37,719 nt of DNA from CAZFDE01 sp964517795. Its GTDB lineage: Bacteria; Planctomycetota; Phycisphaerae; Sedimentisphaerales; Anaerobacaceae. Every line of letters begins with the position of its first letter. The first letter of the stretch is position 1. The notes beneath the pieces were generated by a model. The model saw nothing but the letters and a program-made list of their open reading frames with translations, had not been told where the DNA came from and searched no databases. The position numbers were made by a program, and so were the translations under genes. The stretch is from positions 1-37,719 of the forward strand of contig CAZFDE010000020.1 of assembly GCA_964517795.1 (NCBI GenBank), written 5' to 3'. Below are positions 31,829-37,719 of the stretch, piece by piece.

Positions 31829-32962
31829 TCATGCAAACTTATCATAAAAGATGTTATCTTCGGGCATTCCCAGTTTCTTGAGTACGGCGATTGATGCATC
31901 GATCATGCCCGGACTACCGCACAAATAGGCCTCGGATTCAGAGGCCTTTTTCAGGTCCCGTTCGACGGCTTCGGTGACCAAGCCGCGCTGACCGTCCCAT
32001 TGTTCATCCTCCTGGGGCCGGGCGACGACCGGTACGAATTGAAAATCATGAAGTTCTTTTTCAAACGCCTGCATGGTTTCGACCATGAACATATCTTTGA
32101 CCGTATTGGCCCCGAAATAGTAAACGGCCTTTCGGTTGATCTGCTCGTTTTTCATTTGATGCAGGATGCACTTGATCGGCGCCATACCGGAACCGCCAGC
32201 GATCAATATGATGGGTGCGTCGGTATTACTGAGTCGAAAATCGCCGTAGGGGCCATTGAAACGGACCTCATCGCCCTCTTTGAGATATTCAAAGCACCAA
32301 GTTGTGCAAATCCCGCCGGGCACCAGACGAATAATCATTTCAACGATATTCTTCTCAGCGGGATCCGATGAGACCGAATATGCCCGATAGACCTCTTCGC
32401 TGCTCTTTTCATAAACCGGCGCCAGAAGCTGCACATATTGGCCGGGCACATAGTCAATTGTCTGCGGCTCGATCAGTTCGAACCGAAACTGGCGAATGTC
32501 GTATGTCAATTCCTCGATCTTCGAACATCGGGCGGTATATTCCTTAACATTGAACAGTTCATCGGGGATCTCAATCTTCAGGTCGTTTCGGACCTTGACC
32601 TGGCAGCTTAACCGAACATTGTCTTTTTTTTCCTCATCGCTGAGATAGGGCTCTTCGGTGGGCAAAACGATCCCGCCGCCCTCGTGAATCTTCAGTTTGC
32701 ACAGGCCGCAGGTGCCCCGCCCGCCGCAGGCGCTGGGGATGAATATTTTTTCATCGATCAGGACCGAAAGCAATTTGCCGCCGCCTTCGATCTCGATCGT
32801 TTTATCGTTATTGATTGTAATCTTGCATGGGCCGTAATTGGTGATATAGCGTTCGGAAATAGACAAGACCGCGGCCAGAAATGCCGCGACCGCACTGATG
32901 ACCAAAACCGATATAAGCGTCGCTACCACCATATTTCGTCGCTTAGCTTCCTTGTAAAACAC
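31829..32962 (-). CDS. nqrF: Na+-translocating NADH:quinone oxidoreductase subunit F
   Basis: A 377-residue NADH dehydrogenase subunit. One N-terminal membrane helix (about 12-34) anchors it. The 2Fe-2S domain has Cys79, Cys85, Cys88 and Cys120. The FAD-binding motif RAYSVSS is at 193-199 and the NAD site GGSGMAPIKC near 256-265, with CGSPGM near the C-terminus. It takes electrons from NADH into the complex. The start is GTG at 32962, overlapping the end of nqrE by 20 bases, with AGGG seven bases upstream; an ATG at 32932 is the alternative. Presence of nqrF rather than rnfB/rnfC marks the locus as Nqr. Confidence 0.93.
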   Translation of the reverse strand: MFYKEAKRRNMVVATLISVLVISAVAAFLAAVLSISERYITNYGPCKITINNDKTIEIEGGGKLLSVLIDEKIFIPSACGGRGTCGLCKLKIHEGGGIVLPTEEPYLSDEEKKDNVRLSCQVKVRNDLKIEIPDELFNVKEYTARCSKIEELTYDIRQFRFELIEPQTIDYVPGQYVQLLAPVYEKSSEEVYRAYSVSSDPAEKNIVEMIIRLVPGGICTTWCFEYLKEGDEVRFNGPYGDFRLSNTDAPIILIAGGSGMAPIKCILHQMKNEQINRKAVYYFGANTVKDMFMVETMQAFEKELHDFQFVPVVARPQEDEQWDGQRGLVTEAVERDLKKASESEAYLCGSPGMIDASIAVLKKLGMPEDNIFYDKFA

Positions 32963-33545
32963 CGGTAAACCCTATAAATGCCAGCGCCATCAGGCCGGCG
33001 ATGATTAATGTAATGCCGGGGCCCTGCAAACCTTTGGGTATTTTTTCATGGGCCAGTTTCTGACGGATGCCGGCCATGGCCATGATCGCCAAGAACCAGC
33101 CGATTCCGCTGCCCAGGCCGTAGCCGATCGTGACGATAAAACTGTAATCGCGAATCACCATAAACAACGACACACCCAAAATCGCACAATTAACCGTAAT
33201 CAGCGGCAAAAACACGCCGAGTTGTTGATACAAGAACGGCGAGAACCGCTCAATCACCATTTCCACGAACTGCACAAAGGCCGCGATGATGATGATAAAC
33301 AGAATGAACCGGAAAAAGATCAGATTCAGCGGTTCCAAAATATAATGATAGGCCAGCCAATTGAGCATGACCGTGCTGGTAATCACAAAAATCACCGCCA
33401 ATCCCAGCCCAAACGAGGTTTTGACCTGGCTTGAGACACCAATAAACGGGCACAAGCCCAGAAAGTAACTCAACAAAATATTTTGCGTAAATACCGCCGA
33501 GATACAAACCACGAATGCCTGTGTCATTTGTTCGTTGATTGTCAT
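32943..33545 (-). CDS. nqrE: Na+-translocating NADH:quinone oxidoreductase subunit E
   Basis: A 200-residue membrane protein with six helices. The sequence LYQQLGVFLPLITVNCAILG and GIRQKLAHEKIPKGLQGPGITLIIAGLMALAF follows NqrE closely, more than RnfA. Cys32 and Cys120 correspond to the cysteines that bind the membrane-embedded iron centre between NqrD and NqrE. The start overlaps the nqrD stop as ATGA. The length is normal. Confidence 0.92.
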   Translation of the reverse strand: MTINEQMTQAFVVCISAVFTQNILLSYFLGLCPFIGVSSQVKTSFGLGLAVIFVITSTVMLNWLAYHYILEPLNLIFFRFILFIIIIAAFVQFVEMVIERFSPFLYQQLGVFLPLITVNCAILGVSLFMVIRDYSFIVTIGYGLGSGIGWFLAIMAMAGIRQKLAHEKIPKGLQGPGITLIIAGLMALAFIGFTGVLQGS

Positions 33546-34168
33546 TTGCTTTTCTCCTCAAGTCGGATTCTGATCGAGCGGAATGTCCAAACCACAATCG
33601 CCAGCATGAAAAAGGCGCCCGGCGGCATGACCATGACGATCCATTTGTCCCAATGGGTGCTGAAATACGGCACCGCAATTCCCATGAATGTCCCCATCCC
33701 CAATACTTCGCGGAATACCGAGATAATCAGCAGGACAAACGAGTAGCCCATCGCCATAAACACACCGTCGAGAAAAGCCCGGCCCGGCGGATTAGAATTT
33801 CCGCAGGCCTCGCAGCGACCCAGAACAATGCAGTTGGTAATGATCAGGCCGACATACGGGCCGAGATTATCACTCATCTGCGGCCAATAGGCCTTGAGCA
33901 GCACATCCACGATAATGACGTAAAACGCGATGATCAGGGTTTCGACCATCATGCGAATATTTTTTGGCGTTAATTTTCTCAGAATCGAAACGGAAAGACT
34001 GCTCAGCGACAACGTAAAGACCAGCGCCCCGCACATCACCAGGGTATTGATCACCAGATTGGTCACCGCCAAGGCGCTGCAGATGCCCAGGACCTGCTGG
34101 AAAATGGGATTCTCCTGCCAGAGGCCCCGGAGCGCCAACTGCCGTGTTGTTATCTTCGTTCCGTTCAT
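33542..34168 (-). CDS. nqrD: Na+-translocating NADH:quinone oxidoreductase subunit D
   Basis: A 208-residue membrane protein with six helices. ENPIFQQVLGICSALAVTN at the N-terminus and LGPYVGLIITNCIVLGRCEA in the middle are the NqrD signatures; Cys30 and Cys113 are the expected iron-centre ligands shared with NqrE. Extra cysteines (119 and 122) follow. The start overlaps the nqrC stop by one base (TAATG). Confidence 0.92.
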   Translation of the reverse strand: MNGTKITTRQLALRGLWQENPIFQQVLGICSALAVTNLVINTLVMCGALVFTLSLSSLSVSILRKLTPKNIRMMVETLIIAFYVIIVDVLLKAYWPQMSDNLGPYVGLIITNCIVLGRCEACGNSNPPGRAFLDGVFMAMGYSFVLLIISVFREVLGMGTFMGIAVPYFSTHWDKWIVMVMPPGAFFMLAIVVWTFRSIRIRLEEKSK

Positions 34169-34776
34169 TATTTCTTCATTTTTTCTCGCCAGTTCACCAA
34201 CTCGTCATTGATAATCTTTTCCAGCCGGATACAGGTTTGTGTCGCGCCGGTGATGGCATGAACATCCGAATCACCGAGCGGTTCGCCGGCCCGCTTGAAA
34301 TAGATGGCCTTCTGACCGTCATCGAGGGTCAACTCTTTGAATTGATTTCGAAATTCCGGTTTTGTGATTTCCGCGCCCAAGCCGGGTGTTTCGTTTTGCT
34401 GGTAAAATGCAATTCCGGTAACCGTCTGTAAATCCGGCTCGATGCCGATGATCCCTTTAATTGGCGCCCAAAACCCCTTGCCGCTGACGGGTAAGGCATA
34501 GACAATAACCTGATTATTCTTTTTATACACATATGCACCGGCCGAGTGGTCAGTCGGTTCGGCGATGTGATCGACATACTGCTGGTGAATCTGTGTATTG
34601 CTTGCCTTTGGATCATAAAGCTCCGGGATCGCCTTGATCACCGCCCGTTCGAAGGCCAATTGTTTATTCGCCTCGACCCGATCGATCGTCGCTCGTGTCA
34701 GGCCGATCACGATCGAACTGAATACCGCTGTCACGATAAACATATAAAACGTGCTGTACCATGATCGGTCTTTCAT
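34168..34776 (-). CDS. nqrC: Na+-translocating NADH:quinone oxidoreductase subunit C
   Basis: A 202-residue protein with one N-terminal membrane helix and an extracytoplasmic flavin domain. The flavinylation motif is ITGAT at 175-179, with Thr179 the expected covalent FMN attachment site added by ApbE. SGKGFWAPIKGIIGIEPDLQ and YQQNETPGLGAEI are typical of NqrC. The start overlaps the nqrB stop as ATGA. No apbE is present in the window. Confidence 0.92.
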   Translation of the reverse strand: MKDRSWYSTFYMFIVTAVFSSIVIGLTRATIDRVEANKQLAFERAVIKAIPELYDPKASNTQIHQQYVDHIAEPTDHSAGAYVYKKNNQVIVYALPVSGKGFWAPIKGIIGIEPDLQTVTGIAFYQQNETPGLGAEITKPEFRNQFKELTLDDGQKAIYFKRAGEPLGDSDVHAITGATQTCIRLEKIINDELVNWREKMKK

Positions 34777-35825
34777 GATGTCTTTTCTCCCGTTGTCTTT
34801 TTCGCCTTCAACGCTTTGACGGTATAATCCATGATGGGGGCGAACATGTTGCCGATCAGGATCGAAAACATCAGGCCGCCGTTAAAGATCGAGAAATTAC
34901 GAATGACCATCGTACAGGTGGCGATAATGATCGCATAAGCGATCTGGGCCTCTTTGGTTCGCGGTGAACTGACCGGATCGGTGGCCATGTAAAAAGCTCC
35001 GAACAAAAAGCCGCCGCCCAGCACCGCCGGCCATGCGCCAGGCACCGGATCGACACCAAACCAGAACAGTATCTGGTTCCATACGGCGTAGGTAATGATC
35101 ATGGTCAGAATGATGCGGCGACTGGCGACACCGGTTAAAAACAGGTAAATACCGCCGATACTGATCAGCAGCGCACTGGTCACGCCAGCGGTCCCGCTGA
35201 TGCGGCCGAACACAAGCCCGTCCAGCAACGCGGTTCGACGGACTTTAATTTTCTGGTCCTTGGAAGGATCAAATGGGATTGTATTGGCTGCATTTGGGTC
35301 GGATGAAAGCTCGATCTGCCCGGCTTTCAGGTCGCCCATGACCGAAGCGCCGGTAACGCCATCGGCACCTTCGTATGTTTTGAATTGGCCCAGTGCACCC
35401 CAGGGCCCTTGGGCGGGCTGCGACCACATAGCCGTCAGGGCTACCGGAAAGCAAATATATACAAAGCATCGCCCGGTCAGTGCCGGATTAAAGATATTGC
35501 GGCCGAAACCGCCGAATACCATCTTGCCGAACAGCACGGCAAATATGGTCCCGATCCCTAACACATGCCAAGGTACCGTCGGCGGCATAACCAGTGCAAA
35601 CAGCGTCGTCGTCACAAAAACCGCTTCGGATACCGGCTGTTTGCGTTTGAACAAAAAAACCAATTCTGTGAGAAAGCCGATCAAGCCGGCCGCCAGGACA
35701 ATAGCCAACACCCGCCAGCCGAAATAATAGATCCCGCCGGCAATGCAGGGAACCAGCGCCAAAAGAACCTTCTCCATGATACGCTGTCTCAGGAAATACT
35801 TCCTTGGTTTCGCTTCTGTGCTCAT
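34773..35825 (-). CDS. nqrB: Na+-translocating NADH:quinone oxidoreductase subunit B
   Basis: A 350-residue membrane protein with about ten helices. MVFGGFGRNIFNPALTGR is the family signature. The covalent FMN motif is DGVTGAS with Ser161 in place of the more usual Thr, so attachment would be through serine. It is somewhat shorter than many NqrB proteins (about 400 residues), which also fits RnfD, but the operon order B-C-D-E-F and the NqrF gene decide for Nqr. A weak GGGAG lies just before the ATG. NqrA, normally encoded directly upstream, is missing: the next upstream gene is a ferritin-like protein. Confidence 0.88.
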   Translation of the reverse strand: MSTEAKPRKYFLRQRIMEKVLLALVPCIAGGIYYFGWRVLAIVLAAGLIGFLTELVFLFKRKQPVSEAVFVTTTLFALVMPPTVPWHVLGIGTIFAVLFGKMVFGGFGRNIFNPALTGRCFVYICFPVALTAMWSQPAQGPWGALGQFKTYEGADGVTGASVMGDLKAGQIELSSDPNAANTIPFDPSKDQKIKVRRTALLDGLVFGRISGTAGVTSALLISIGGIYLFLTGVASRRIILTMIITYAVWNQILFWFGVDPVPGAWPAVLGGGFLFGAFYMATDPVSSPRTKEAQIAYAIIIATCTMVIRNFSIFNGGLMFSILIGNMFAPIMDYTVKALKAKKTTGEKTS

Positions 35826-35884
35826 GCTCCCACATCCTGTGGTTGAATTCAGCTTGTCGATTAAGTATTCGAACGATCCTGTAA

Positions 35885-36379
35885 CTAATTGCCTATCTCA
35901 GCCAGTGCGTTTCGCAGCATGGCAATATGGCTGATCTCTTCTTTGATGATCGCTTCGACCTTATCTTTGCCGGCTTTTTCGGGCACATATCCCTTCAGGC
36001 CGGAATAGAACACGACCGAATTCTTCTCGGCATTGATCGCGATATTCAGGATATCCGCAATCGGTTCATTGCCGGTCAGTTTCTGGTGGGGGCTGACTTT
36101 GCCTTCCGAACCGTGGGCATCGGCCATCGTCTGCAGGTAAGCAGTCGCTTCATCATCCGGATCGTATATATTCGATTCCTTTTCCTGTTCGCTCAGTTCT
36201 TTTCGCATCAGTTCGAATGTATCAACATGGCCTTTTTCCATGGATGCCATATCGAGGAACATCTTTTTGGTTTTTTCATCGGGCGCTTTTTTTGCTGCTT
36301 CGGTGTAAAACCCGGCCGCATTGCGTTCGATTTCCACTGCCATCTCAAAAATTTCATCTGCGTTAAACGAAATACCCAT
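35885..36379 (-). CDS. Ferritin-like diiron protein
   Basis: A 164-residue four-helix protein of the rubrerythrin/ferritin superfamily. Ligand-type motifs are EIERNAAGFYTEA and MEKGHVDTF in the first half, and AEKNSVVFYSGL and EEISHIAML in the second; a less conserved segment of about 40 residues joins them. It lacks a rubredoxin domain. It could reduce peroxide or handle iron. The start lies 3 bases after the ferritin gene, so they are translated together. It is a second paralogue, distinct from the one at 29006-29491. Confidence 0.82.
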   Translation of the reverse strand: MGISFNADEIFEMAVEIERNAAGFYTEAAKKAPDEKTKKMFLDMASMEKGHVDTFELMRKELSEQEKESNIYDPDDEATAYLQTMADAHGSEGKVSPHQKLTGNEPIADILNIAINAEKNSVVFYSGLKGYVPEKAGKDKVEAIIKEEISHIAMLRNALAEIGN

Positions 36380-36382
36380 TCA

Positions 36383-36898
36383 TTATTCTCCTTTTTCTGC
36401 TGGGGGTGCAAATATTCTTTGACCAAGCTCGCGATCCATCATAAACATACCGCCGGGGGCTTTCTGAACCGCTTTGATTTTCTGCAGGACTTCGTCGGCG
36501 GAGGCCTCTTCCTCGACCTGCTCATCGACAAACCATTGCAGGAAACTATTCGAGGCATGGTCTTTTTCGGTGATTGCCAAATCAACCAATTTATCGATTA
36601 AACCGGTCACTTTCTGTTCATGCTTGCATACTGCTTCAAATACCGCAACCGGACTGTCCCATTTTGCCGGCGGCTTGTCAATTGCATTGAGCGTTACCTG
36701 ACCGCCGCGTTCATGAATGTAGTCGTAGATCTTCATTGCATGCGTCATTTCTTCCTGGGCCTGAACCCGCATCCAGTTCGCACAACCGGGCAGGTTTTGC
36801 GACTGAAACCAGGTATTCATCGACAGATACAGATATGATGAATACATTTCCGCATTGACCTGATCGTTCAACGCTTTTTGCATTTTTTTGCCGATCAT
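36383..36898 (-). CDS. ftnA: Ferritin
   Basis: A 171-residue bacterial ferritin that stores iron as a ferric mineral in a 24-subunit shell. It has the typical start LNDQVNAEMYSSYLYLSM, then AQEEMTHAMKIYDYIHERGG with the ferroxidase ligands, and FLQWFVDEQVEEE near the C-terminus. The frame is open to 37027, but the ATG at 36898 follows AAAGGA by 7 bases and begins the family N-terminus. It sits between desulfoferrodoxin and the ferritin-like gene. Removing free iron limits hydroxyl radical formation, consistent with the neighbours. Confidence 0.95.
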   Translation of the reverse strand: MIGKKMQKALNDQVNAEMYSSYLYLSMNTWFQSQNLPGCANWMRVQAQEEMTHAMKIYDYIHERGGQVTLNAIDKPPAKWDSPVAVFEAVCKHEQKVTGLIDKLVDLAITEKDHASNSFLQWFVDEQVEEEASADEVLQKIKAVQKAPGGMFMMDRELGQRIFAPPAEKGE

Positions 36899-36902
36899 CT
36901 TT

Positions 36903-37277
36903 CTATCCTTTCCACAATCCATGGACTGTACAATGTTCTCTGGCCGAGAGATTCTCGCCATCGACCTGAAATACCGCTTCGGGCGCCTGGCCGGGGCTGA
37001 GGAATTGGCGATAGGCCTTGCCGTCACCCATCAGTTCGATCCACTCGATGTAATGCTTTTCCTCCATCGGGTGGGCAACGTCACCGACTTTAACTTTGAC
37101 CGCGCCATTGTCTTTCTCGATCACAGGGACATGTTTTTCCTTGCCCTGGTCGGCCGTCTTTGCATCCAGTTTCTGCATCGGTTCACCGCAGCAAACCAGT
37201 TCGCCGTCACCGCCGGTCAACACCTCAACGATATTGCCGCACGCATCGCATTTATATAGTTCGAGTTTTTCTGCCAT
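36903..37277 (-). CDS. dfx: Desulfoferrodoxin (superoxide reductase)
   Basis: A 124-residue 2Fe-type superoxide reductase. Residues 1-36 are the desulforedoxin domain with Cys10, Cys13, Cys29 and Cys30. The catalytic Fe(His)4Cys site is formed by His49, His69, His75, Cys116 and His119 (motifs EKHVPVIE, AHPMEEKHYIEWIEL and EHCTVHGLWKG), with the conserved Lys48. It reduces superoxide to H2O2 without releasing O2, using rubredoxin, which is typical of anaerobes. The ATG has an AAAGGAAAG site. The ferritin gene starts 4 bases downstream. Confidence 0.96.
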   Translation of the reverse strand: MAEKLELYKCDACGNIVEVLTGGDGELVCCGEPMQKLDAKTADQGKEKHVPVIEKDNGAVKVKVGDVAHPMEEKHYIEWIELMGDGKAYRQFLSPGQAPEAVFQVDGENLSAREHCTVHGLWKG

Positions 37278-37308
37278 GATTCTTTCTTTCCTTTCCTTTT
37301 ATGATTTT

Positions 37309-37719
37309 TCAAACTATTCCTAATTCGTTATGCTTGTTAAAAATCGCTTCCGCCAGGCGATCCAGTGCTTCGAATTCACCCCGATCGGGATACCCTTTGG
37401 CGATCGCCGGTTCGATGAGTTCGACTTTCAAGCGATCCATCAAACCGGTCAACTGCTCGACCATCTTGCCGCCCCAGCCATAGGAACCGATGATCGAGGC
37501 AAATTTCGTTTTCGGCCGCAGCAGATTTGTTAGTAAGGCCGCATAGGCCACTTTCGGATGCGCCTGTGTCAGCACCGTCGGTGAGGCCAAAACAACAGTA
37601 GCCGCATCGACCAGCCGGATTGCCAACTTGCCGATATCAACCGTGTTGAGGTCAAATTGATAGACCTTGACGCCTTTGGCGGCCAGTAATTCGACAAAAC
37701 ATTCCACCATTTTGCGGGT
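37309..37719 (-). CDS. Flavodiiron protein FprA, C-terminal flavodoxin domain (partial)
   Basis: The 3' end of a gene that continues past the right edge; the frame is open to the last base and reads TRKMVECFVELLAAKG, the phosphate-binding start of the flavodoxin domain in flavodiiron proteins. Further on come ASPTVLTQAHPKVAYAALLTNLL and SYGWGGKMVEQL, both typical. Flavodiiron proteins (rubredoxin:oxygen oxidoreductase) reduce O2 to water, or NO. The N-terminal diiron lactamase-like domain should lie outside the window. Its position before desulfoferrodoxin, with rubredoxin in the same run, supports the assignment over a free flavodoxin. Confidence 0.85.
   Translation of the reverse strand, partial: TRKMVECFVELLAAKGVKVYQFDLNTVDIGKLAIRLVDAATVVLASPTVLTQAHPKVAYAALLTNLLRPKTKFASIIGSYGWGGKMVEQLTGLMDRLKVELIEPAIAKGYPDRGEFEALDRLAEAIFNKHNELGIV

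Noticed and set aside
31829..35825. Assignment of the locus as Rnf
   Set aside because: The order B-C-D-E-F, the NqrF gene and the NqrC/D/E signatures fit Na+-NQR; rnfB and rnfC are absent.
36899..37027. N-terminal extension of ferritin
   Set aside because: It overlaps the desulfoferrodoxin gene in another frame and is unlike any ferritin N-terminus.

Overview
The window most likely comes from an anaerobic or microaerophilic bacterium of the PVC group, probably a planctomycete (Phycisphaerae-like). The reasons are an Mrp/group 4 hydrogenase locus, Na+-NQR genes, a nickel superoxide dismutase with a signal peptide, desulfoferrodoxin plus a flavodiiron protein, an excisionase-type regulator with a degenerate receiver domain, an outer-membrane barrel and a HEAT-repeat exported protein. 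This placement is inference from gene content; no rRNA gene is present.

Layout. 1-2605 (+): the end of a hydrogenase/antiporter operon (mrpD fragment, mrpE, mrpF, mrpG, a ferredoxin-like hydrogenase subunit and a hydrogenase maturation protease). 2656-6728 (+): lipoprotein, DUF362 protein, tsaD, nnrD and an AhpD-like protein. 6868-9350 (-): thrS-infC, with infC probably starting at AUU. 9608-12498 (+): an FHA protein, a membrane-anchored GspE/PilB-type ATPase and a CvpA-like membrane protein. 12503-15838 (-): HEAT-repeat exported protein and outer-membrane barrel, with a possible attenuator leader between them. 15839-16316: a decayed IS30 transposase. 16317-16892 (+): HTH plus pseudo-receiver regulator. 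16886-19681 (-): a transglutaminase-like protein followed by an SO_0444/ArsP-type permease.

19779-25041 (-): an eight-gene arsenic operon, in transcription order arsR, arsC, acr3, arsP, a TrmO-family gene, and thioredoxin-arsF-arsG resembling arsEFG. It joins inorganic arsenic reduction and export to genes known for organoarsenical handling.

25177-37719 (-): one long run of redox and oxygen-defence genes, in transcription order flavodiiron protein (partial), desulfoferrodoxin, ferritin, ferritin-like diiron protein, nqrBCDEF without nqrA, an unknown conserved protein, rubredoxin, glucose-6-phosphate dehydrogenase, rubrerythrin-like protein, exported nickel superoxide dismutase, 2-oxoacid:ferredoxin oxidoreductase alpha and beta, and a small sirohaem Fe-S reductase. 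Together these could remove O2, superoxide and peroxide, store iron, and supply reduced ferredoxin, NADPH and sodium-coupled electron flow. The order and tight spacing suggest co-regulation, but that is inferred.
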